Source: Lytechinus pictus
Taxonomy: Eukaryota > Echinodermata > Echinoidea > Temnopleuroida > Toxopneustidae
Direction of reading: 5' to 3'
Length of the DNA stretch: 64,000 bases
Assembly (NCBI RefSeq): GCF_037042905.1
Contig: NC_087257.1
Coordinates: 28,209,501-28,273,500, forward strand
Position numbers and translations under genes: made by a program. The notes under the pieces were generated by a model. That model was not told the DNA's origin and did not search any database. It was given only the letters and a program-made list of their open reading frames with translations. Below are positions 1-12,137 of the stretch, piece by piece. The stretch's first letter is position 1; the number at the start of each line of letters is the position of its first letter.

Positions 1-216
1 AGCTGAATATTATTATTATTATTATTGGTATTATTATTTTTCAAAAAGGATAGTTTATCAAATATCAGTGATCCACAACAATATTTCTACTTTATTTTGC
101 CTTGGTATTCAATTTGCACAGGTACCATGTGTGTGCCGGCCCTTCTTGCTTCTGTCCACTATGATGTGCATTATTAAACTGTACTAATTTAATAAAATTG
201 TCAATTTCATTAACAG

Positions 217-303
217 TTGAAGCCCTTTCCAGAGATCCTCCATTATTTCCAGTGAGATACATCATGTACTATCTCGGATGTAGGGTTCTTCAAGGAAGCG
301 GTG
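217..303 (+). CDS. ABCB6: ABCB6-like exon a (first in window)
   Basis: Acceptor TTAACAG, donor GTATGT. The exon enters with two bases of a codon and leaves in phase 1. It encodes the stretch ending RVLQGSG, matching the core transmembrane domain of ABCB6. Earlier exons lie outside the window. Confidence 0.88.
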
Positions 304-3300
304 GTATGTATTCAAACTTTAATAATCAGGGGTCCGTCTTACAAAGAGTTGGGGGAAAGTAGGCATATTTTTGCTTGGCTTAGTTCGATACAAGGATAAG
401 CTAGTCTGCAGGCACAGACCCTGATTGAAACTTTGATCAACAAGTGGGTACCCCCACAAAGACTAGCACATATAATACTTGCTGTTTCAGAGGGCCTTCA
501 GTACACACAAGGCATTATAGGCTGCACATTCAGACCCTTAACTCGAGTGAAGGGTTTGCACAGCAGACTAAGGATAAGCTATGCCAAGTGCCATGATTTC
601 TGGGGACTGTCTCATCAACATTTTTGTCTGACAAGTTGTCAGGGGGGTGTTTCATGATAGTTGTCAGCACTCACAACTTGGCTTTCTCCGACAGTTACCA
701 TAGTAACAGTCAGAGGCAAGTGCCTCACAGCCAATGAAAACCAAGGATTTCACTGAAATTGTCAGCACCGACAATTTAGTCAGTGCTGACAACGTTCATG
801 AAACACCCCCCTGATCTGACATCTTTCCTTGATTCTGATTGGCTGAGAGGCACTGTTACTATATGGTAATTGTCGGATAAAATGTCCAACAAGTCCTTTC
901 AAGAAATGCTCCCGTGGTCTAATCTCTCGAATTTTGTGTAATTCAATCAAACAGCTGATCATATGGAAAAGTAATTATAAGCAACGCTGCCAGACCAAGT
1001 AAGGAGTTTGTTATGTAATCGGCGCCAATATGTCTGGAAAAGTGAAGCGATGGTATTCAGGAATAAGCATAGACTGACCAGCTAGAAGTAAAATGAATTT
1101 TTATACCTCAGCCCACCATATGTGGTGCAAGGGGGCATGTTTTGGGGGTAAAGGTCAAAGGTCATTTGAATTCCATTTAACCTGCAAGACTTCTTGTGCT
1201 CTCAACTTGAGTGTACTTGAGGGAAACCATCATGTTATGAAATCACGGATGTGCTAGACACAATCTGACTATTGCCTTGTTTAACCACATATGCCTTTGG
1301 AGCTACATTTATCTGATTCTTTTTTCTGTTACAGGTAAATACAGCATGTTTACTTCTATTCGTTTTGTGCTGTGGGTTCGAATTAAACAATATACCATGA
1401 AAGGTCTGAAGGCCAGGCTATTAGATCATCTTCACAAGTAAGTATTATTTTTCAGTTTAAAAGCAATTATGAACCAGGAGTCCTCAACTACTTATATCTG
1501 GGTCCCGTAACACAAAGGTTAGCGATCAATCGTACGTTTGATTTTCACGATTGATTGTACATTATAGTCAATGCAATCAATCGTAGAAAATTATTGTACG
1601 ATCATTGCTAAGCTTTGTGTTACGGGCCCCAGGTCAGGTTCCTATCCTATAATGCACCATTCTTAGCAGTGTAGTCTTGGACTTATTACAAAGGTCTAGT
1701 GATTGCACAACTCTCTTCTTTAAATCTGACGGACGTGGGTTCGATTTTCAACCATGCCGTGTTTTCCTTCAGCAGGAAATTTACTCACATTGTGCTGCAC
1801 CCAACCCAGGTGAGGTGAAGGGGTACCTGGTAGGAAGAATTCTTTGAATGCTTGAGTGCCTATATGGCGGCTCGGCTACAGCCGACGTAATGATATTATG
1901 ATACCAAGTGTCAAGTGCAGTAGAGCATATTAATATAGTAGCTGTGCTACATAAATGGTCCTTTATTATTATTATTATTGTTATTATTATCATCGTCATC
2001 ATCATCATCATAAAATAATTTTGTTTCAAGCAGTGCATTTCATGGAAGAGCTTGTTGGCTGATTAGTGCCGTAGTAACTGTCAGACACTTTTACTTCTCA
2101 GCAAATCATTATCAAGGAAAGATTTCATATCAGACATATCCCGGGTGGGGGGGGGGGGGGCAGTCAAATATATTGCTGTATACACGCGTGACCAAAAAAA
2201 CGCGTTTAAAGGGGTGTTTTTTTTTTTTTCAGTTTTGGACGCGGACCTCGCGTGCACTCGTTAAGGGTATCAAAAACACCCATTTTCAAAAAAAGGGGTA
2301 GTTTTGAAAGACTGGTCCATGGTCAATCGCAGGGTCACACGTATTTAGGGTGGTTTTTTTTTCCAAAGCTTTTTTTTAGACTAGCCAAATGTGTTTAGGG
2401 AATGTTTTTTCCCTAGAGCTTTTTCCCCGGGGTCATATTCTGGCGACAACTTGTTTAGGGGCCAAAATGTGTAAATAAAGCCCACAAAAAAGTTGTTTAG
2501 GGGGTTATTTTGCACACAGACTCGTTTAGGGGATGTTTGGAAATAATTTGGCCATGCGTGTGTACAGCAATACATTTTGACTGCCCCCCCCCCCCCCCGA
2601 GACATATTGGATGACAATGTTAATATCAAAGGGGAAGCTTACCCTGAAATTTTTTTTTGTAGTAAAACTACCAGAAAAGAATAAGAAAAAATATTGGTGA
2701 AGGTTTGAGGAAATTCCATCAAAGATTAAGAAAGTTATTAGAAATTAGAGTGTAGTGGTTTCAAAATACACCATGTAATCGATCATGGGCATTTGTTGGT
2801 CTTGAAAAGGACCATCTAAACTCCTAGGTTTTTAAAATATGACATCATAAACAAGCAGCTGCCCCATGTTATGCGATGTAAAAGGCACAATTTTTTTTCT
2901 TTTTTGTCTCACCTGAACGAAGTTCAGTCCATTGGTCTGTTGGTCTGTTCAAAAATAGTTTTTGCTCAACTTGCTCTCATTTCTTTATTTTTTTGATCAA
3001 TTAGTTCCTACCATTTATGACTTATATTTTTTTTCTTCAGCAGTGGATTTTGTGAAATATTTTGTTTATTGATATACTTAAGGTACAATAAAAGCCATTT
3101 TCATTTTTGAGATAATGACATTTCTCTGATTTTTTAAAAATTCATAATATATGGGAAAGCTGCTCGCATATGTGACCTCACAAATAAAAGAAAAATAATT
3201 CTAATACCTTCTTTAATCTTTGATAGATTTTCCTGAAACCTTCTTTCTGCTAGTGCTACAATAAACTTTTTGCCAGGGTGAACTTCCCCCTTTAAAGGTG

Positions 3301-6300
3301 TTTCTTTATGTTCTAAGATTTCATATTCAAAGAGTACTTTCCTTGTGCATCTTTTCCTTGCAGTTTGTCTTATCGCTGGCATCAGAATCGCAACACAGGT
3401 GAAGTCCTTAGGATGATGGACAGAGGAACACAAAGCACCAATGAAGTATTTGGGTATAGTATGATTGGCATTTTAACTTCATTTCATTCACTACAGTAAT
3501 CCACTTTAATGCATGTCTTTAGCTTTGGTAAATCCTCCCAAATGCTTGTATCATTATTCCAATTCATTGCTAGAGTGTGAATGCATATGCCCTGTTACAG
3601 TTATAGTGAGGGAGAATTCAAGTGAATATGTAATTTATAGGATAAATTTGTGATTTTACATGAAAATGTATTTTGATCCAGTGCCCAATCAAAATAAATC
3701 TCCATTCTTTTTATATATATATATATATTGTTCGAAACCCACCTTCACCCGACAAAGGAAATTATAATTGGTATAGTGTCGAAAATTTGTCTATCTGACG
3801 GTCAATCGGATCGGGGTCGCCCTAGCCACTAACCCGTCTCTGTGGTCTAGTGGTTAAGGCACCGGCGTTCAAAGCTTGGGGCCCAGGTTCGATTCCCGGC
3901 AGAGACATTTTTTCGGCATCACCAATTTTTCCAAAGGGTAGATAGCTCTGGGGAACCTTGATTTAAGCTACGCCTACCATTGTTCTCTTCATCCATTTCT
4001 TTACAATATTTAAATAAAAAGAGTTGCCAAAGCTGTTGTACATGTATAACTTTACACATTTGTATACGTTCCCCCTACGTGTACTGTATCAAAGCAATAG
4101 CTTTGATCCAGCTGAAGCATGGTGGCTTGTCATTGTTCGAAACCCACCTTCACCCGACAAAGGAAATTATAATTGGTATAGTGTCGAAAATTTGTCTATC
4201 TGACGGTCAATCGGATCGGGGTCGCCCTAGCCACTAACCCGTCTCTGTGGTCTAGTGGTTAAGGCACCGGCGTACAAAGCTGGGGGCCCGGGTTCGATTC
4301 CCGGCAGAGACATTTTTTCGGCATCACCAATTTTTCCAAAGGGTAGATAGCTCTGGGGAACCTTGATTTAAGCTACGCCTACCATTGTTCTCTTCATCCA
4401 TTTCTTTAAAATATATATATATATAGAAATAGTCTGCTTCGGCATAAGATATAAAATAATCACAAAAGGTTTAGTAAATGCCGTAGAAATAAAATCGTAG
4501 ATTTTAAAAGGAGCATAGCTCTCAAAAATGAAAGGTAAAGTCACACTCTTCGTCAGTGCCCATGATGTGACAAAAAAGATAATTCAAAATCCGTTTCTGA
4601 AACAGTCGTGAAAAACACGTCTGTTCATGGGCAAACGGATTGTGAAACTCACCTTTCAAAGAAATCAATGCGCTGAAGATGGAGGAGGCGCACTGTAAAA
4701 GACGCATCTAAAGATGCGTTACCATGACTGCAAGATGACAATGGCGAATCTCCGGCTCCAAAACAGGAAAATCTGAAAAGGGCCTCACCGCGTTTTTCAC
4801 GACTGTTTCAGAAACGGATTTTGAATTCTCTTTTTTGTCACATCATGGGCACTGACGAAGAGTGTGACTTTACCTTTAATTTTTGAGAGCTATGCTCCTT
4901 TTAAAATCTACGATTTTATTTCTACGGCATTTACTAAACCTTTGGGATTATTTTATATATATAAATGCGAGAAGTTATACATGTACAACAGCTTTGGCAA
5001 CTCTTTTATTTAAATATTGTGTGAAAGAAACGGATGAAGAGAACAATGGTAGGCGTAGCTTAAATCAATGTTCCCCAGAGCTATCTACCCTTTGGAAAAA
5101 TTGGTGATGCCGAAAAAATGTCTCTGCCGGGAATCGAACCCGGGCCCCCAGCTTTGAACGCCGGTGCCTTAACCACTAGACCACAGAGACGGGTAAGTGG
5201 CTAGGGCGACCCCGATTCGATTGACCGTCAGATGACAGATTTTCGACACTATACCAATTATAATTTCCTTTGTCGGGTGAAGGTGGGTTTTGAACAATGA
5301 CAAGCCGCCATGCCTCAGCTGGATCAAAGGTATTGCTTTGATACTGTACACGTATGGGAGAAAGTATACAAATGCGAGAAGTTATACATGTACAACAGCT
5401 TTGGCAACTCTTTTATTTAAATATTGTGTGAAAGAAATGGATGAAGAGAACAATGGTAGGCGTAGCTTAATGACTTTGCCATTCTGGCAACTATTATGGT
5501 AACCTTGATTTTGATTGGCTGCTGAGCCCCGTTGCCATGGTAGTTGCCGTAATGGCAAAGTTACAACAGTTGTGACTCTTTGTAAAGCAGGCCCCAGATT
5601 TGTTAAGGAGCAATTGATTGGATTTTTCCTCTTACTTTCCTACAGCTACATTGTCTTTGACATCCTTCCAACATTTGCTGATCTCTTTATAGCTGTGGTC
5701 TACTTCTACAGTGCATTGAGTGCATTGTTTGGCCTCATCATGTTTCTGGCACTCACCATGTTCATAAGTAAGCTCTTATACAGGTATCTTTATTTGTTGA
5801 TGGTGCGATCAAATGTGGTATTTACCCATTGAGCTCTATCTCAGGGCCCCGTTGAAATCGGTCCAATCAACCACAACTTTGGAAATCCAGCAACAACAAC
5901 ATCTAAAATGCATGTTTGTTCAAACTATTTTATTGTTATGATGCATTCATACATTCATTGTTTTATTGAATATTCAGTGTGCTTCCCTTTGTTTACAATG
6001 GATATTGTGCAAATTTTTTGAAGAAAAATTTATGACATTGAGGTATATCCATAGAGTTAGGGTTGATTGGATCAATCGTAACTCTTTTTGTTAGACGGTG
6101 CCCTGAAATAACTGGAGCTTGGGTCTAATGGAAATATGTGATGAAGTGAATTCAATTCATGTTAGAGGGATTAAGTTATCACAACCAGACTTCTGAGTGA
6201 AAAACAATTGCTTGTATCTCAATTTTTTGGATGCATAGGGCTCTAAAAAATAGACTAAGAATCAGCCCCCCCCTTCACGTCTTAGTAGGTTTAATGAGGG

Positions 6301-9300
6301 ATGTGTGTGTGATACAGATAATAGTATTAAAGAATGATATGAGGATAGAGGTGAGGGTTACTTTAGGGTGTATACATGTACATGTATGTTTGGCACAATA
6401 TTCACATTTTCTCTCAGAGAGATATCGTTGGCAGAGCATACAGGAGGGACTCAAATAAATATTTATCTCTGAAATTGTGTTTACAGGACCGAAAATACAT
6501 GTATTGTGAAAAATTCAAGGTCTTTTGTTTTTATTTAAGGTCAGATGTGATCTTAATATCATACTGTATTCTTTGCCGGAATTGCACAAAGTTTCATTGG
6601 AAAAATACATGTATAAGAATATCAGATGATCTCCCACATGTTTCTGTTTATAATCGACTTATGTGTATGAAATAAAACAATATGTACTAGTATTAAAATA
6701 GATTCTGATCGATATTCTCTTTCTTAACACTGGACACACCAGCTGAACGAGAAGTTGGACAGTAAATTTTGGTAAATTGTAACTTTCCTTTTTTAATAGT
6801 TCAACCTTGCATGCTCTTTATCTGTGTTGCTGTGCTGTTTGGCTTGTTTCGTTTTTTTTTTTACATTGCATGAAAAGTTTATTCATATTTTCATCTGCAC
6901 TTCTAAGTTTGACATACTGTCCATAGATTATTTGTGACCTGCGGACCCCAAGCCAACAATAAATCAATCCTAAAGAACATGAGAATGTTATTGAGCTTGA
7001 AAAGCACTTTCAAAGCTTAAAATTTGTATTTAATTTGTCAAAATTGATCAATAAGAACCCCAACAATTACTCAATTGAATGTAGAGGAAAGTCAGTGAGA
7101 GATTCATATAATAAGGAGAAATCTAGGTTTTAAGTTTGGGGTTCACTCAAGCATTTGATGTGCTTACTGCGCAATCTTGGTGAAACTTCCAAGCAGTCTG
7201 AAAAAAGATTGTGTCAAAGAAACTCTTGTATCTTTTCTTCTATTAAACTTTACAACTTCACATTTTACAGTATGAGGAAGAAGGATGACTCTTTTTTATA
7301 AGCCAATTTTCTAAATTTTGCTTTTTGTGGACCAAATTACTAATTTGGTTATTTAGAGAGAACTTTCCCTGATGCCTTATTGTTGGTTTTGGGGTGACAG
7401 GTCACATTAAATCCAACTTCATAGTATACAAATAATGAATGTTCATGAGTGCAATGGACAGAATACTTCATGAGGTTAAAGGTGAAATGATCCATTTAAT
7501 GAGGCGTAGCCGAGTTTAATGGATCATCTTTCACCGAATAAAGTATTCTTTCCATTACACAAAAGAAAAGAACATTCATTATTTGGTTTATATGACACCT
7601 AAAAATAGATTCTTTTTCAAATGAAATTTATCATTTTCGATGCAGAGTAATATGATCATGCAGTGCGAGCTCGGTCTTTTTATTGTCGTGTACATACGCG
7701 CTGCATGCAAACACAAGTGGTTTTACTTGTGGTGCCTCACCGTGCCTGTAGCGGCCTGTAGTCTTGGTGCGCTTGTGCAGTGGACAAAATCGCATGGATC
7801 CAAAATTGCACCGTTGATGACGTCATTGTAAATGGGCTGAATGATCGATATCAAACAACCAAATGACAAGGATCTATCTAGGTGTCATATAATGAGTAAT
7901 GGCCTTTATAGAAATAACCAATGATTTATAATAATAGGCATTTATGTAGCGCCATTTATCTAGATATAATCTGTTCTGAGGCGTATTGTTATACCCCGCC
8001 AAACGAAGTTTGAAGGGCGTACATGTATATAGGAATCGGTGTATGGTCGGTCTGTCGGACCGTTGCAAATCTTGCGCATCAAACCACTTCCCCAGTTTTA
8101 ACGATTTTCATGAAACTTGGAACACATATTGGTGTTGGGGTGAAGATGTGCAAGTCATATATTTTGTATGTGTCAGAAATCATGTTGCCATGGTAACAGC
8201 ATGTATGGCAAAAATTGGGTAAAAAACTTTGTTTTAATTACTTCATCAATTTTCAAACAATGCTCATGAAATTGGGCTCACACATTGGGTTCAAGGTAAA
8301 GGTGTGAGAGACACATATTTTGTGTGTGTGTTTGTCGGACATTGTGTTGCCATGGCAACAACATCATAGGCCCCAAATTAAGTAAAAATATATTAGTTTG
8401 AACTACTTGATTAGTTTTCAACCAATTCTCATGAAATTTGGCTCACACATTGGTCTCGAGGTAAAGATGTACATGACATGTTTTTGCCTATGTCAGAAAT
8501 TGTGTTGCCATGGTAACAATATATAATATGTCAAAAATTAGGCAAAAATCTTGCGGTTGAAACTACTTCATCAGAAGTTCTCATATTTTGCTCACACACA
8601 AGAGTGAAGTCTTGGGGTAAAGATGAACAAGACATATTTCTTCCGGGTGTTGGAAACTGTTGCCATGGTAACGGCATAGGGCAGGGGTATTTGATTTGAT
8701 TTGATTTGATTTGATTTATTTATTTCCACATTCCAAAAAAAGCATATACAAGTGTAATCATTTTTTTTCTTAGAATAACATAATAAGCAAATTATATAAT
8801 TAATAACATATGCATAATATACAATCTAATTGAAATATACTTATACCTGATAAATTTCTTCTTTTTTTATTGTTAAAAAAAATAGCAGAAAAAAATATAT
8901 ATATACATATATCAACAATAATACATTTTGAAATGTGGGAGACCTTCATCTTAAGCTTAGAGCTTGAAATTGATAAAGGCCTCAAAAGGAAAGGGGAAGG
9001 AAAATCAGATATATAGTGCAACTAATAGTGTATTAATCACCTTCAGTGATGGTTCTAGTTATTATTATCACCCCGGTTTTAGCTCGAGCTGCCTTTCAGC
9101 CCTCAGTTCATTCAAGGAAGTAATCTTGCCTGATACCCATTCACCTCACCTTGGTTGAGTGCAGCACAATGTGGATAAATTTCTTGCTGAAGGAGAACAT
9201 GCCATGGCTTTATCGGATTTGAATCCATGTGTCCCCCTGATTGATAATCATATACCCATACAGGCATACTACACAAATTCCTCATCAATATTTTTATAAT

Positions 9301-10887
9301 CACCAAACATTGCATTGGAATGTTGTTCACATTTATTTTCTCCATATTTTTCTTTGTTATAGCCAGTGGTGGATCCAGGGGGGGGGGCACATCCAGCCCA
9401 TGCCCCCCCCCCCTTTGAGAGCCTTAATCAATTTTTTTAGATCTGCATGTAGATATACGCTATTACACAAGTGTGTCCCCCTCCCCTTTAAAATTCACAT
9501 CAAATAATTTCAATGGAAATAAGTTGTTCATACACAAACTTGTGAGAACCTTTTTTTTTGGCTCGTCAGATTTTCTAGGGGAAAATGTACCCCCCCCCCC
9601 CTTTTGGAAAATCCTGGATCCACCCCTGGTTCAAACTGAAAGATAGCAAAGTCATTTTAAGAGCCCAGTAGTTTTATGTGTCACTGCTCAACATCCTCAA
9701 ATTCTAGCACACATTACCAGCATCTAGAATACTAGCATACTTAGTTATTTGTTTACTTTTGTATTCCCCGTTCCTTTGCCTGCCACCCTCCCCAATCTAA
9801 CCATACATTAATTTTCTTTATTTTATTATATTTTTTATTTTTATTTTGTGTCTTTTTTTCTTTTTTATTATGTTGATGTACATGTATTTTACCAATATAA
9901 ATTGTGTTGTTTCTTTAATAGTGGACAGACGTTGATAGGCTAATTGCCTCCTGTGTGTCCCTCACATTCCCAATAAGACAATCGTGATCTGTGAATGTAA
10001 TTTTGATATCGCTCTTTAATGTGATGTAAATCTAACACAGGCGTAAATCCATGATATCACTCTATTCGAGAAGGGGGGTGACACAATAGTCCCCCCCCCC
10101 CCCCGGAACAAAGGTTTACTGCTTGAATTTTCGCCAGAGAAACCAAATTAATTACTGGCATACAGATGGGGGGGGGGGGGGGCTCTTGCCCCCCAATTTT
10201 TCACAACCAAGAAAAAAAGGGAAAAGATAAGAAATGTAAAGGGATAAGGATGAAATATGATATTATTTTATTAATCTTATGGCAAACTCCATCACAAACT
10301 TGGATTTTTGTAATAAAAGTGTCAAAATTTTTGCTCACTCGCAACTTTTTATTAATTTTGCGTGATACACCATATTGTGCCCCCTCAAATTTTTAGGCTC
10401 ATTACGCCACTGAAATGAATTGAATTGATTGTGTTTCAGTCGGTACTATTGCCCTTACGGAATGGCGAACCAAGTTCAGACGGAGGATGAATATCAAAGA
10501 CAATATCGTGTTGCACAGAGCCACAGACTCTTTGCTTAATTTTGAAACAGTGAGTAGAAAAGTGTTCTTGTTTTTGCACCCATTGGTATAGTTTTCATTG
10601 CTGACTGACAAGGTCTCGCCGCAATGTTACATGATAGAATTGGTCTGCTCAGCCAGCAATATCATTCCATGGCAAACACTTATTTGGCGATATTATGCAT
10701 TGATGGAAGAAGCTATAAACCACTTTATACTTTAAAAAAAATATTCCTGGATTTTGTAAATGTAACTTTTTGTATTCTAATGTATCCTATATTTGCTAGT
10801 AATCTCAGATATATAATAAATCAGGCATTGACTTTTGAGTCTTCTACATGTGGAAGCCATACATTATAAATCTGCTTGATTTCTGAT

Positions 10888-10924
<37 letters not shown>

Positions 10925-11079
10925 CATGTCTTACTAGGTGAAACACTACAACAATGAATCATTCGAGGTGGACAGGTATCGTGAGAGCATCACAGACTTT
11001 CAGGTCAGCTTTCTTTCGTATCTGAATAAACGAGTAGTGGAAGTAGTAGTGGTGGTGGTGGTGGTGAGTGGTAGTAGTA

Positions 11080-11163
<84 letters not shown>

Positions 11164-11227
11164 CGTAGTAGTAGTAGTAGTATAGTAGTAGTAGTATATA
11201 GTTGTAGTAGTAGTAGTAGTAGTGGTT

Positions 11228-11281
<54 letters not shown>

Positions 11282-11345
11282 CGTAGTAGTAGTAGTAGTA
11301 TAGTAGTAGTAGTATATAGTTGTAGTAGTAGTAGTAGTAGTGGTT

Positions 11346-11396
<51 letters not shown>

Positions 11397-11460
11397 CGTA
11401 GTAGTAGTAGTAGTATAGTAGTAGTAGTATATAGTTGTAGTAGTAGTAGTAGTAGTGGTT

Positions 11461-11499
<39 letters not shown>

Positions 11500-11575
11500 C
11501 GTAGTAGTAGTAGTAGTATAGTAGTAGTAGTATATAGTTGTAGTAGTAGTAGTGGTTGTAGTAGTAGTAGTGGTT

Positions 11576-11635
<60 letters not shown>

Positions 11636-11699
11636 CGTAGTAGTAGTAGTAGTATAGTAGTAGTAGTATATAGTTGTAGTAGTAGTAGTAGTAGTGGTT

Positions 11700-11756
<57 letters not shown>

Positions 11757-11820
11757 CGTAGTAGTAGTAGTAGTATAGTAGTAGTAGTATATAGTTGTAG
11801 TAGTAGTAGTAGTAGTGGTT

Positions 11821-11877
<57 letters not shown>

Positions 11878-11941
11878 CGTAGTAGTAGTAGTAGTATAGT
11901 AGTAGTAGTATATAGTTGTAGTAGTAGTAGTAGTAGTGGTT

Positions 11942-11998
<57 letters not shown>

Positions 11999-12062
11999 CG
12001 TAGTAGTAGTAGTAGTATAGTAGTAGTAGTATATAGTTGTAGTAGTAGTAGTAGTAGTGGTT

Positions 12063-12137
<75 letters not shown>

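Larger units (their letters stand above)
3728..4427 (+). repeat. tandem 405-bp units each containing a tRNA-like gene (direct part)
   Basis: Two head-to-tail copies of a unit beginning TTCGAAACCCACCTTCACCC and ending near CATCCATTTCTTTA. The tRNA-like sequences start at 3836 and 4241, so the period is 405 bases. The copies are nearly identical, indicating recent amplification. Inverted copies lie at 4965-5473. Confidence 0.75.

Noticed and set aside
3836-5190. Selenocysteine tRNA as an explanation for the UCA anticodon
   Set aside because: The candidates have a 7-bp acceptor stem, a 4-bp D-stem and no long variable arm, unlike eukaryotic tRNA-Sec.
5768-5783. Extension of exon d to an alternative donor near 5783
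   Set aside because: It would insert residues not found in the family and break the phase with exon e.
11161-12000. Regularly spaced identical markers resembling a CRISPR array
   Set aside because: The spacers are the same trinucleotide repeat, not unique sequences, and the setting is a eukaryotic intron.
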